Source: JAMLIA01 sp039810005
GTDB lineage: Bacteria; Chloroflexota; Chloroflexia; Thermomicrobiales; CFX8
Reading direction: 5' to 3'
Length of the DNA stretch: 64,000 bases
NCBI GenBank assembly: GCA_039810005.1
Contig: JBDHWD010000003.1
Coordinates: 12,779 to 76,778 of the forward strand
In this document: one piece after another, positions 8,878-18,000 of the stretch
Numbering within the stretch: the stretch's first letter is position 1
How the letters are laid out: each line of letters begins with the position of its first letter
Position numbers and translations under genes: made by a program
Notes under the pieces: model-generated
The model's input: only the letters and a program-made list of their open reading frames with translations
Database searches by the model: none
What the model was told of the DNA's origin: nothing

Positions 8878-9843
8878 GTGGCTTCATCACCAGAAGGGAC
8901 AGTCGGAATCGTCGTCGGCAGCGCCAACGCGCGAGTCGGCATGCAGGCCGCGATCGACGTGCTGAAGGATGGGGGCAGCGCGCTCGATGCCGCCATCGCC
9001 GCCGTGCGCTGTGTCGAGGATAACCTGGAGGACTTTGGGGTCGGCACCGGCGGTATCCCGAACCTGCTCGGCGAGGTTGAGCTCGACGCGACGGTCATGG
9101 ACGGCAAGACGCTGGCGGCCGGTGCGGTCGGCGCAGTCAAGGGCTACCCGCACCCGATCGACATCGCCCGCAAGGTGATGGAGGAGACGCCGCACGTCAT
9201 GCTCGCCGGCACAGGCGCGGAGCTTTTCGCCGAAGCGCACGGCTTCGAGAAGGCCGAGCTGCTGACGCCGGAAGCCCGCGAGGTCTGGCGCGCCCGCATC
9301 ATCGGCGATGTCGAGACGTCCAGCAACGCCTACGAAGACCAGTACTCGACCTACATGACGACAGTGCGCCACTGGAAAGAGCTCCTGCACGACAAGATCT
9401 TCGGCACGACGAACGTCATCGCGCGCGACCTGCAGGGCAACATCGCCTGCGCTGTCTCAACCTCCGGCTGGGGCTTCAAGTGGCCGGGCCGCCTCGGCGA
9501 CTCGCCGATCATCGGCGCAGGCAACTACGCCGACAATCGCTACGGCTCGGCCGCTTGCACCGGACGCGGCGAGATGGCGATTCGCTGCGCATCGGCCCAC
9601 AGCGTCGTGACCTACCTGCGTTTCGGCATGTCGCTGGAAGAAGCGCTTACGACGGCGATGCAGGATCTCAGCCACCTCGTCGACCCGTACGCCGAGCGCT
9701 CGAACGTCATGAACATCGTCGCGATGGATGCGCTCGGCAATGTCAACGCCGCATCCACCGCCGAGGGTGCGGGCTATGTCGTCCAGACCGTCGAGATGGA
9801 TGAGTTCGAAGAGCGAACGCGAATGGTTGTGCCGCTGGGATAA
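8878..9843 (+). CDS. T2 family isoaspartyl peptidase/asparaginase-like Ntn hydrolase
   Basis: 321-residue N-terminal-nucleophile hydrolase related to glycosylasparaginase and beta-aspartyl peptidase. The family makes an inactive precursor that self-cleaves before a threonine. The likely nucleophile lies in KIFGTTNVIARD, followed by the conserved GNIACAVSTSGWGFK and GRLGDSPIIGAG segments. The N-terminal half has GGSALDAAIAAVRCVED and GVGTGGIPN, typical of the alpha subunit. GTG at 8878 was chosen because GGGAGC precedes it and homology begins just after; a TTG at 8809 lacks support. It is probably cotranscribed with the upstream propeller gene. Expected role: hydrolysis of beta-aspartyl or asparagine amides. 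A perfect 12-bp hairpin follows the stop. Confidence 0.85.
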   Translation: MASSPEGTVGIVVGSANARVGMQAAIDVLKDGGSALDAAIAAVRCVEDNLEDFGVGTGGIPNLLGEVELDATVMDGKTLAAGAVGAVKGYPHPIDIARKVMEETPHVMLAGTGAELFAEAHGFEKAELLTPEAREVWRARIIGDVETSSNAYEDQYSTYMTTVRHWKELLHDKIFGTTNVIARDLQGNIACAVSTSGWGFKWPGRLGDSPIIGAGNYADNRYGSAACTGRGEMAIRCASAHSVVTYLRFGMSLEEALTTAMQDLSHLVDPYAERSNVMNIVAMDALGNVNAASTAEGAGYVVQTVEMDEFEERTRMVVPLG

Positions 9844-9858
9844 CGGCAGCGTCCGGAC

Positions 9859-9886
9859 GTCAGCCGCGCCGATTGGCGCGGCTGAC
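9859..9886. terminator. Bidirectional terminator-like hairpin
   Basis: Perfect 12-bp inverted repeat GTCAGCCGCGCC / GGCGCGGCTGAC with a GATT loop, between two convergent genes. No long U-tract, so efficiency is uncertain. Confidence 0.65.
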
Positions 9887-9909
9887 TCATCGGCGAGAGA
9901 GCCGGCCGC

Positions 9910-12900
9910 CTAATTCGCCCGCACCACCTCGTCATCCGAGCTCAGCGTGTCCTCGTTCCGCCTGCTGCCCCAGACCTGGACGCCGGTGCCGCCGAAATCG
10001 CCGTCCCAGATCAGGCCCGTGCATTGCCGGCGCAACAGGTTCTTCCAGATTTGTGCATTCTCGAATGTCTCTTCGTCCGACGAGAAGATGCTGAACACCG
10101 ACCGCGCTGCGACGACGATGACCTTGCGGCGCGCGCGGCTGAGCGCGACGGTCAGGCGGCGCGGGTCCATCAGGAACTTGCTGGCGGATACCAGATAGTG
10201 CGGGTCGCTCTCGGTCGCGCTGTAGACGATGACCATGCGCTCGTCGCCCTGGAACCGTTCGACCGTATCAACCGACGAGCGCACGATGAGGCCTTCGTCA
10301 TCGCGCTCGGACAGCACCGGTAGCGCCTCCTGTAGCGCGGCGCGTTGCGCTCGGTGCGGCACAACGACGCCGAGCCCCGATCGGCAATCGAGCTCGTAGA
10401 CCTCGGCCAGCGCGTTCAGCACTGGAGCGATGAGCTCCTGCTCAAACTGGTTGCGCAATTGGCTGGCATCCTCGTTGTGGACGACGACGACAATCGGGTA
10501 GTCCGGCGATAGCACCGCTTCGATGAACGTGCCCAGTCCAAGCTGGGATGGAAGCGTCGCGCGCTCACGCGAATGGAAGTCGATGCCGTCCTTCGAGTAG
10601 ATCTCGCGGCGCAGGAACTCAGCCATCTCCTCATGCAGGCGGAAGCTGCGGCTGAAGCGAATCGTCGGTGGCTTCTTCTCCATGAGCATCTCGAAGAGCG
10701 ATGCGTAGGTTCGGTACTCCTGGAATGTCCGCCGACGCTCGTTGGCCCAGTCGTGCTTGATAATCGGCGGCATCTGGCGATGGTCGCCGACGACGATCAG
10801 ATGGCCGTCCGATGCCAGCGCCAGCGACGCGATCAGCGCCAACGGCAAGTTCATCTGCGATGCCTCGTCGATGATCAGGCACTGGAACAGCTCGTGTCCC
10901 AGGAGATCGTTGGCTTTGAACTTCCCGGCTACCAATTGTCGTAGCCCCAGTGGTGTTCCGCCGACGACGCAGTGCTGTTCGCGTTCGATGCGATTCCAGC
11001 TCGTCGCGCTAAAGCTGCCGCTCGGCGTGCGCTGCAACGGGATGATCGACTCCTCCGGCAGATCGCGGGGCAGCACACGGAAGATCGGCACCCTGGTGAT
11101 GGCCGGATGAAAATACTGGCCGGCGATTGTCGGATGACCGGCAATCAGCTCGTCGAGCTGCTGCTGCACATCGACCAGCTTGCTGAGCAGCACGTCGATT
11201 GCCGCGTGTGTGTGACACGACACCGAGACGCGGAACGGGATGCCCGCCTCGATCGCGCCCTGGATGCGTGCCAGAATGGCGAACGCGGTCGTGAAGCTCT
11301 TGCCGGTTCCGGGTGGCCCCTGCACCATGAGCACCGGAGCATCGCCATGATCGCGCATGTATTCGAGCTTGCTCAGCTCGAAGTCGTTGAGCAGGTCGGC
11401 TTCGTACAGCGCCTGCAGACCAGCAACGAAGCGCTGCTGCCCAACACGGGCAGCCTCCGGCCATGCCGTCGATTCGGGCAGGTTACCGTCGAGCCATCGA
11501 TAGAGCGTGTGCTTGTCGCCCTCGCCCTCCAGCGTCTCGGCGAGCTTCAGCGAGTGTGAGCCAGTCCAGTCGTTGGGATCTCCATCGAGCATATAAAGGC
11601 GGCCATCATCAAACGGCTGATTCTTGCCCGGCATTGTCGAGAAGATGAACTGATCTGCGCCTCTCCCGCCAAAGGAGCGTAGATCAACATTCGCCCAGGC
11701 TCGTCGCGGCTTCCCATCGCCATCGCGATCGACCGACAGGCCGATGAGTGACCCGCGCAACGCATAGAGCATGGACTTTGCTGTCGGTGTGTATTCACGA
11801 TTGTTGAACCCGGGTCGGCTATCAATCTCTGTGCGCGGATTGATGAGTATCGGCGCGTCACTTCGCAGATTCGTAAGCAGTAAGGTCTCTTCGAGACCAC
11901 AATCGGTGTCGGCTATGTCAAGACGCAACCGTACCGGCGACTCAAGTGCGATCGGCTTCACAGAGTTCTTGATCTCTTTCGCGAGCTCCACCTTTTCCCC
12001 CGGTGGAGTCGCTGCCGTCGCGTCGGCCCAGGCCTTTTCCCGCAACGGCAAACGCCGACGATTCTCCTCGTTCGCGATGCGCACATCGGCACTCTGGTCG
12101 TCATCGAAGTAGCGCACCAGCAGCGTCTCGCCGGAGAGGACGCGTTTCTCCGGTGCCGGACTCCGCGCGGCCCGCCAGGCAGACAGTTCCACGAAGCGCT
12201 CGATCAGCACGAACTCCTTGAGCGCCGAGGCCAGCGAGTGCGACTTGCCGTCAAGCAGATGCAGGTCGGGGAGCAGATACGCCGTCTTGGTTGTGTCCTG
12301 ATTCGTCGGCAGGTTGTGCGTGATGTGCTCGAGCGCCTCAAGCCGCCGACGCTCGAAACCAGCGAGGTTCGCCGTAGTGATCGCGCCAAAGCGTCGGTAC
12401 TCCCTGGTTTCGGCGACATCCGGCAGCTCGTCCCAGGCACCGTAGGCGTATTCCAGCGGGATCTGGCTGTTGAACCGCGAGCGAGCCATATACCACGATG
12501 TGTTGTCTTCGGAATCGAACTTGCCCCAGAAGTCGAAGAGTCGGCCGGCGAACAGCTTGCGATACTCCTCCGGCTCATTCCAGTTGAAGCCCAGCCAGGC
12601 CGCAACCGACTGCAAAGACTGACAGACGAACGGGTAGTTGCGATGCTGGCGAATCTCCTCGGACAGGAAGCTGCCGAGCGCCGAGTCGAAGCTCGCCATC
12701 TGGGTCATGAAGTCGTAGAGCGGCGTCGCCTCAACGATCGTGCGGAAGTGGCGGGCCAGCGCATCAAGCAGCAGCTTCTGCGTCAGTGGCTCCCAGAAGA
12801 TGAGATGCACCGGCGCGCGCGGCTCCCCGTCGGCGTCCGGCGCGGCCACGTCAATGACACCTTTCAGAACCTCGCTGATCCAGTCCACCAGCAGATGCTG

Positions 12901-14346
12901 CTCAGCCGCTTCGGTGTCCGGAGGGCTGTCGGCCAGCCGCACGATCGTGCGTCGCCGCTCCGCGGACTCCTTGCCGTTTTCCGCGCCAACGATGAGCGCG
13001 CCAAGCATGTAGACACGGTTGTGCAGGTAATCCTCCTGCGCATCAATGTAGACCCGCACGAGATTCGGATGCTGCTCTGGCGTGCTGGCCGGCAGCGTGC
13101 CGTAGCCCTTGTCCGGGATGTAGGACGGCGGCTTCTCGCCATCGTGGCGCATGCGAGACCGGTAGCTCCGTGCGCGCAGCACAAGCTCATCGATCCGCGG
13201 CCCGACCGGCCAGGTCGTCGCAGCGACTTCAGCGAGCAGCTCCTGCCCCGGCGCTGCGACAAGCGTGAAATCCGCTGGCGACTTCGGCTGCTTGAGCGCA
13301 GCCAGGTCGGCCACTGTTCGCAGGCCAATCTGCTGCAGGGCAGTCTTGTCAGTCATGGTCAGATGCGGGATGCCCGACAGGTCGTCGTGCTCGTGCGACC
13401 ACTTCATGCAGTACTCGTTGAAGATGCAGCCGTCGCAGTGGCGGCCAATGTGGAACGGGACGTCCTCGAACGGCTGTGCCGCGACCCGCCGCGCCGTCGA
13501 GTGCTCGCCGGTCACCAGATCCTCGACGGCATCAACGTAGTGCTGCGGATCGCGGACGATCTCAAGGTAGCCGACACTCGTGCCAAGCTGGTCGGCAGCT
13601 TCCTGCCGCTGACGCTCCAGTTCGGCACGTTCCTCGTCGGTCAGGGCCGGATCGGGGCTGAGCGATCCACGGAAGAGAATGGCTATCTCGATCCCAGCCA
13701 GCGGTTCATTCGCCTCGGCAAAGATGGCTGAGATCATGACCTGATAGAAAGCGACCTGGAGACGATGTTCGATCTTTGTGGCCCGCGTCGCCTTCATGTC
13801 TGCGATCAGGATCGACAGACGACCTTCGTCGTCGCGCCGCATCCGCAGCACATCGACCGCACCGCGCATTCGCCAGCCATTCACATCGGCCTGCAAACGC
13901 GGCTGAAACAGCAGTGTCGTTTCGCCAGCCGCCAATGCGCGCGCCTGCGCCAGCACGGCGGCGTTGTCGTCGGTCCACGTGCCACGCTCATGCGCCGGCT
14001 GGCGGAAGCTGCGCGATGGAAATGCAGCTGCCGCCTCGGCCTCAATCTGATCCTCAAATTCCAGGCCGGAGCGCGGAAACAGCAACGGGATCTGCTGCGC
14101 TTGCACGCCGTAATCGGCCATGAAGCCGGTCCCGAGCGTCCGCTCGTGCAGGCGGAAGCGCAGGAAGCGTTCGCACTGCTGCAGGCGGACGAAGCGCGCG
14201 ACGTCGGTTGGCGCAATCGTGCGCGTCGCGTGCATATCAAGCGGCGGGAGGCAGGGCTCTGGCATTGGTTGGCGCATTCCTGAACTGTCACAGATGGTCT
14301 GAAGGCTAGGATACGCCATTGTCTCGAAACAAGACAGACGATCCAC
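9910..14346 (-). CDS. Fe-S RecB-like (TM0106/Cas4-type) nuclease fused to SF1 helicase
   Basis: Very large protein, up to 1478 residues. The N-terminal third is a PD-(D/E)XK nuclease of the TM0106/RecB type: ILIADMKATRATK carries the catalytic D-x-K pair (about residues 183-185), and four cysteines (C58 in QCERFLRF, then C304, C307, C313 in CDGCIFNEYC) fit the Cas4/Dna2 iron-sulfur cluster. The middle (about 330-980) has no motif I recognise. The C-terminal third is a superfamily 1 DNA2/UPF1-like helicase: GPPGTGKS at about 1010, LIIDEASQMN at about 1157, VVGDHRQMPP, DTVERFQGDE and VALSRARRK. Likely role: processing DNA ends or flaps. The start is uncertain (GTG 14346 or ATGs down to 14235); none has a good RBS and homology begins at IAPTDVARF. 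Confidence 0.85.
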   Translation of the reverse strand: MDRLSCFETMAYPSLQTICDSSGMRQPMPEPCLPPLDMHATRTIAPTDVARFVRLQQCERFLRFRLHERTLGTGFMADYGVQAQQIPLLFPRSGLEFEDQIEAEAAAAFPSRSFRQPAHERGTWTDDNAAVLAQARALAAGETTLLFQPRLQADVNGWRMRGAVDVLRMRRDDEGRLSILIADMKATRATKIEHRLQVAFYQVMISAIFAEANEPLAGIEIAILFRGSLSPDPALTDEERAELERQRQEAADQLGTSVGYLEIVRDPQHYVDAVEDLVTGEHSTARRVAAQPFEDVPFHIGRHCDGCIFNEYCMKWSHEHDDLSGIPHLTMTDKTALQQIGLRTVADLAALKQPKSPADFTLVAAPGQELLAEVAATTWPVGPRIDELVLRARSYRSRMRHDGEKPPSYIPDKGYGTLPASTPEQHPNLVRVYIDAQEDYLHNRVYMLGALIVGAENGKESAERRRTIVRLADSPPDTEAAEQHLLVDWISEVLKGVIDVAAPDADGEPRAPVHLIFWEPLTQKLLLDALARHFRTIVEATPLYDFMTQMASFDSALGSFLSEEIRQHRNYPFVCQSLQSVAAWLGFNWNEPEEYRKLFAGRLFDFWGKFDSEDNTSWYMARSRFNSQIPLEYAYGAWDELPDVAETREYRRFGAITTANLAGFERRRLEALEHITHNLPTNQDTTKTAYLLPDLHLLDGKSHSLASALKEFVLIERFVELSAWRAARSPAPEKRVLSGETLLVRYFDDDQSADVRIANEENRRRLPLREKAWADATAATPPGEKVELAKEIKNSVKPIALESPVRLRLDIADTDCGLEETLLLTNLRSDAPILINPRTEIDSRPGFNNREYTPTAKSMLYALRGSLIGLSVDRDGDGKPRRAWANVDLRSFGGRGADQFIFSTMPGKNQPFDDGRLYMLDGDPNDWTGSHSLKLAETLEGEGDKHTLYRWLDGNLPESTAWPEAARVGQQRFVAGLQALYEADLLNDFELSKLEYMRDHGDAPVLMVQGPPGTGKSFTTAFAILARIQGAIEAGIPFRVSVSCHTHAAIDVLLSKLVDVQQQLDELIAGHPTIAGQYFHPAITRVPIFRVLPRDLPEESIIPLQRTPSGSFSATSWNRIEREQHCVVGGTPLGLRQLVAGKFKANDLLGHELFQCLIIDEASQMNLPLALIASLALASDGHLIVVGDHRQMPPIIKHDWANERRRTFQEYRTYASLFEMLMEKKPPTIRFSRSFRLHEEMAEFLRREIYSKDGIDFHSRERATLPSQLGLGTFIEAVLSPDYPIVVVVHNEDASQLRNQFEQELIAPVLNALAEVYELDCRSGLGVVVPHRAQRAALQEALPVLSERDDEGLIVRSSVDTVERFQGDERMVIVYSATESDPHYLVSASKFLMDPRRLTVALSRARRKVIVVAARSVFSIFSSDEETFENAQIWKNLLRRQCTGLIWDGDFGGTGVQVWGSRRNEDTLSSDDEVVRAN

Positions 14347-14548
14347 GCTTTCCAGCGACCATCGAGCCGATATGACAGTCCCGCTGCTGGCCCGGAGGAC
14401 AGGTACAAAGCCATCCCGAGTGACGGCGTGCCAGCACAGCGACCATCATATTCTCTGTGTCAGACGGTGAGCGGCAACGAAGCCGCACGACTCGCAAGGG
14501 TGCGGGACGTCGATGGGACGCTCATTGATGAGACGAAAGGACAGCGCC

Positions 14549-14647
14549 ATGGATCCGTATACCGCAGGCAGGCTGCTCGATTACAACCGCCAGGAGCTGG
14601 TAAAGCTGCGCGGTTTCCGGAAGTGGAGCGAGTTCTTCCGGAGGTAG
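14549..14647 (+). CDS. 32-residue microprotein, independently terminated
   Basis: Short reading frame that begins MDPYTAGRLLDYNRQEL and ends in a basic, aromatic-rich segment (FRKWSEFFRR). It has AAAGGA eight bases before the ATG and is followed after 23 bases by a textbook rho-independent terminator. The predicted peptide is one amphipathic helix with a cluster of positive charges. It stands alone between the divergently placed helicase-nuclease gene and glgX. RBS, ATG, compact composition and own terminator argue for a real transcript; whether peptide or RNA is the product cannot be decided here. Function unknown. Confidence 0.55.
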   Translation: MDPYTAGRLLDYNRQELVKLRGFRKWSEFFRR

Positions 14648-14670
14648 TCCAATGCAAGCGCCAACAGGAT

Positions 14671-14703
14671 AACGGGATGAGCCTTGACGCTCATCCCGTT
14701 TTT
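14671..14703 (+). terminator. Rho-independent terminator after microprotein gene
   Basis: Perfect 12-bp stem AACGGGATGAGC / GCTCATCCCGTT with a CTTGAC loop followed by a run of five T. One of the strongest terminators in the window; it isolates the microprotein transcript from glgX. Confidence 0.9.
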
Positions 14704-14780
14704 CGTGTGCCCCGGTCTTGCGTTGCGTCCTGACAGTGATTCAATCTCAGAGGGAAATGACCGATTGTGAGGAGTCCTGA

Positions 14781-16910
14781 TTGAGCCGCAAGCAACGACC
14801 CGGAGCACCATACCCACTCGGCGCAACCTGGGATGGACGGGGCACCAACTTCGCCGTCTATTCCGAAAACGCCACCAGCATGATCCTTTGCCTGTACGAT
14901 TCCGACGACCCAGCGAAAGAAACTGAGCGTTTCACCCTCACCGAGGTGACGGCGCACGTCTGGCACATCTGGCTCGCCGGCATTGGCCCCGGACAGCTCT
15001 ACGGTTTCCGCGCCGATGGCGAGTACGCGCCGGAGCGCGGGCTGCGCTTCAACGTCAACAAGCTGCTCATCGACCCCTACGCCAAAGCGATCACCGGGCG
15101 CGTCGACTGGAATGCGCCGGTCTTCGGCTACGATCCGCAGCACGATGACGCCGATCTGTCGTTTGAGCCGAACGATAGCGCCTGGGGTATGCCCAAGGCG
15201 GTCGTGATTGACTCGGCGTTCGACTGGGGCAACGACAGAGCGCCGCAAATCCCCTGGCAGGACTCAGTCATCTACGAAACGCACGTCAAGGGCTTCAGCG
15301 CCACGCACCCGGACATCCCCGAGGACATTCGCGGCACCTACCTGGGCCTCGCGCACCCGGTGGCGATCAAATACCTGACCGATCTCGGCATCACCGCGGT
15401 CGAGCTGCTACCGGTTCATGGGTTCCTCGACGACCATCGGCTTGTCGAGCACGGATTGTCGAACTATTGGGGCTACAACACACTCACCTTCTTCGCGCCG
15501 GAAGCACGCTACGCCTGCGGAGATCGGGGCAGGCAGGTGCAGGATTTCAAGACGATGGTGCGCGCCCTCCATGAGGCCGGCATCGAGGTCATCCTCGATG
15601 TGGTCTACAACCACACAGCCGAGGGCAGCGAGCTTGGCCCGACGCTCAGCATGCGCGGACTGGACAACGTCACCTACTATCGCGTCGATGGCGAGCAACC
15701 GCGCTATTATGTCGATTACACCGGAACGGGTAATTCGCTCGACGCCCGCAACCCGCAGGTCCTGCAGCTCATCATGGACTCGTTGCGCTACTGGGTAAAC
15801 GACATGCACGTCGATGGCTTCCGCTTCGATCTCGCAGCGACGCTCGCCCGCGAGCTGCACGATGTCGACCGTCTGAGCGCGTTCTTCGACATCATCCACC
15901 AGGATCCGGTCATCTCACAAGTGAAGCTCATTGCCGAGCCGTGGGATGTCGGCGAAGGTGGCTATCAGGTCGGGAACTTCCCGGTGCTCTGGACCGAGTG
16001 GAACGGGAAATATCGCGACACCGTTCGGCACTTCTGGCGCGGCGACATGGGCAAGATGGCCGACCTCGCCTATCGCCTGACCGGCTCAAGCGACCTGTAT
16101 CAGAGCGACGGTCGCAAGCCCTACGCGAGCATCAACTTCGTTACCGCACACGACGGCTTCACGCTGGCAGACCTCGTCTCCTACAACGAGAAGCACAACG
16201 AGGCCAACGAAGAGGACAACCGCGACGGCACCAACGACAACATCTCGTGGAACCACGGGGTTGAGGGGCCGACCGACGACCCGGAAATCCTGGCGTTGCG
16301 CGCCCAGCAGCAGCGAAACCTGCTGGCAACCCTGCTCCTCTCGCAGGGTGTTCCGATGCTATCCGGCGGCGACGAGATCGGCCGCACGCAACACGGCAAC
16401 AACAACGCCTATTGTCAGGACAATGAGATTTCCTGGTACGACTGGAATCTGTCTGAAGCCGACACGACCCTTCTCACGTTCACGCGCGATCTGATCGCGT
16501 TCCGCAAGAAGCACCCGGTCCTGCGTCGTCGTCGCTTCTTTCAGGGCCGACGGGTGCAGGGATCGGACGTGCGCGACATCACCTGGATCCGGCCTGACGG
16601 CGGAGAGATGGCCGACACCGAGTGGCAGGAGGGCTGGATCAAGACCCTCGGCATGCGCCTCGGTGGCGATGCGCTCAACGAGGTGGACGAAAACGGCGAT
16701 CCCATCGTTGATGATACGTTGCTGATCCTGCTCTCAGCCTACGATGCACCGATCGACTTCGTCATGCCCGGTTTCAAGCCTGATGTTGTCTGGGAGCAGG
16801 TCTTCGACACGTCTGAAGTGAATGGCCGCGGCAAGACCAAAGAGTACCGCTTCGGCGAAACCTATCCGCTGGCCGGTCGTTCGATCGCCGTCCTCAGACG
16901 GAAGGACTGA
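14781..16910 (+). CDS. glgX: Glycogen debranching enzyme GlgX (isoamylase-type, GH13)
   Basis: 709 residues. Hydrolyses alpha-1,6 branch linkages of glycogen limit dextrins in the cytoplasm. The N-terminal CBM48 domain begins PYPLGATWDGRGTNFAVYS. The GH13 barrel carries the nucleophile in VDGFRFDLAAT, the acid/base in LIAEPWDVGEGG and the third carboxylate in VTAHDGFTLADLV; GLSNYWGYNTLTFFAPE is also typical of the GlgX/TreX group. The TTG start has GAGGAG seven bases upstream. No other glycogen gene is near. Its 3' end overlaps the convergent modC-like gene by 17 bases. Confidence 0.94.
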   Translation: MSRKQRPGAPYPLGATWDGRGTNFAVYSENATSMILCLYDSDDPAKETERFTLTEVTAHVWHIWLAGIGPGQLYGFRADGEYAPERGLRFNVNKLLIDPYAKAITGRVDWNAPVFGYDPQHDDADLSFEPNDSAWGMPKAVVIDSAFDWGNDRAPQIPWQDSVIYETHVKGFSATHPDIPEDIRGTYLGLAHPVAIKYLTDLGITAVELLPVHGFLDDHRLVEHGLSNYWGYNTLTFFAPEARYACGDRGRQVQDFKTMVRALHEAGIEVILDVVYNHTAEGSELGPTLSMRGLDNVTYYRVDGEQPRYYVDYTGTGNSLDARNPQVLQLIMDSLRYWVNDMHVDGFRFDLAATLARELHDVDRLSAFFDIIHQDPVISQVKLIAEPWDVGEGGYQVGNFPVLWTEWNGKYRDTVRHFWRGDMGKMADLAYRLTGSSDLYQSDGRKPYASINFVTAHDGFTLADLVSYNEKHNEANEEDNRDGTNDNISWNHGVEGPTDDPEILALRAQQQRNLLATLLLSQGVPMLSGGDEIGRTQHGNNNAYCQDNEISWYDWNLSEADTTLLTFTRDLIAFRKKHPVLRRRRFFQGRRVQGSDVRDITWIRPDGGEMADTEWQEGWIKTLGMRLGGDALNEVDENGDPIVDDTLLILLSAYDAPIDFVMPGFKPDVVWEQVFDTSEVNGRGKTKEYRFGETYPLAGRSIAVLRRKD

Positions 16911-18000
16911 CCGCGCCATCCAGCCGGTCAACAACGTGAACGGCATCGGCCGGGACGACGCATTGCAGTCGATCGCCGCGGCCGATGCCGAGCCGGCGCA
17001 CGTCGCCACGCGTCACTCCGGCCTCAAGCCGACCGTCCCCGACGGCGAGCGTGACGGTCGCACGCGTGCCGTAATCGACGAGGTCGATGACCGTGCCGTC
17101 CAGCACTGTGTCCCGACCGTTGCATGTCGCCGTCTGGGAGAGGCGCAGCAGGTCTGGCCGGATGATGACATCGACAGGTCCGCTGCGTTGCGACGCGGCT
17201 GCGCGCAGTCGACCGATCGCGGTGACAACGACCGGGCCGGCTCCGTCGCACTCCAGCATACCCGGCAGGACGTTGCGCGCCTGAACGAGATCGGCTACCA
17301 GTCGATCGGCGGGCGCATCCAGAACACGCGCGACAGCGTCAAGCTGGCGTACCCGGCCTTCGATCATCACCGCCATCGTTGTGCCGACCGACACCGCTTC
17401 TTCCAGGTCGTGAGTGACGAAGATGACCGGCACAGCCAGCTCGCGCTGCATCTGCCGTAGCAGATCGCGCAGCTCGCGGCGTGTCGGCGCATCCAGCGCG
17501 GCGAGCGGCTCGTCGAGCAGCAGGACCTCGGAATCCGCGCTCACGGCACGGGCGATGGCGACGCGCTGCTGCTGCCCGCCGGAGAGCCGTGCAGGCGGCG
17601 CATCGGCGCGATCGGCAATGCCCACCATGTCGAGCAGTTCTCGCGCTCGCTTGCGCGCTTCGGAGCGACGCACGCCGCGACCAGCAACCATCGGATAAGC
17701 GACGTTATCGACCGCACTCAGGTGCGGAAAGAGCGCGTACTGCTGCGGAACGTATCCGACGCGGCGCTGTCGCGAATCGAGATTGATCCCAAGGCTGGTG
17801 TCGAGCAGCAGCCGCCCACCGAGCTCAATCTGGCCCGCGTCAACGCGCTCGATACCCGCAATCGTGCGCAGCAACATCGACTTCCCAGCGCCAGATGGGC
17901 CGAACAGCACGAGGATGCCGGCATCGACCGCAATCGAGACATCTAGTGCGAACAGCGCAAGCTGCCGGCGCACGCTCACCTTAAGCACGCGTCGCCGCAT
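16894..18000 (-). CDS. modC: ABC transporter ATP-binding protein, ModC-like
   Basis: 368 residues; energises import of an oxyanion, most likely molybdate or tungstate, at the inner face of the membrane. Walker A is LFGPSGAGKS, the Q-loop GYVPQQYALFPHL, the signature ARLSGGQQQRVAIA, Walker B VLLLDEPLAALD and the H-loop VTHDLEEA. The C-terminal 90 residues form a TOBE domain (VDYGTRATVTLAVGDG), as in ModC. ATG 18000 was chosen: it overlaps the end of the permease gene by 20 bases, and residues further upstream read as shadow of the permease. The 3' end overlaps glgX. Sulfate or another oxyanion remains possible because no binding protein is present to define the ligand. Confidence 0.82.
   Translation of the reverse strand: MRRRVLKVSVRRQLALFALDVSIAVDAGILVLFGPSGAGKSMLLRTIAGIERVDAGQIELGGRLLLDTSLGINLDSRQRRVGYVPQQYALFPHLSAVDNVAYPMVAGRGVRRSEARKRARELLDMVGIADRADAPPARLSGGQQQRVAIARAVSADSEVLLLDEPLAALDAPTRRELRDLLRQMQRELAVPVIFVTHDLEEAVSVGTTMAVMIEGRVRQLDAVARVLDAPADRLVADLVQARNVLPGMLECDGAGPVVVTAIGRLRAAASQRSGPVDVIIRPDLLRLSQTATCNGRDTVLDGTVIDLVDYGTRATVTLAVGDGRLEAGVTRGDVRRLGIGRGDRLQCVVPADAVHVVDRLDGAVSPSV

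Noticed and set aside
12238..13731. Long plus-strand open frame (497 codons) opposite the nuclease-helicase gene
   Set aside because: Arginine/valine-rich translation without motifs, and it lies antisense to a gene with clear helicase and nuclease motifs. It is a GC-rich shadow frame.
14346..14548. A promoter for the microprotein gene (TATTCT at about 14447)
   Set aside because: No -35 hexamer at an acceptable distance, so not listed as a promoter.
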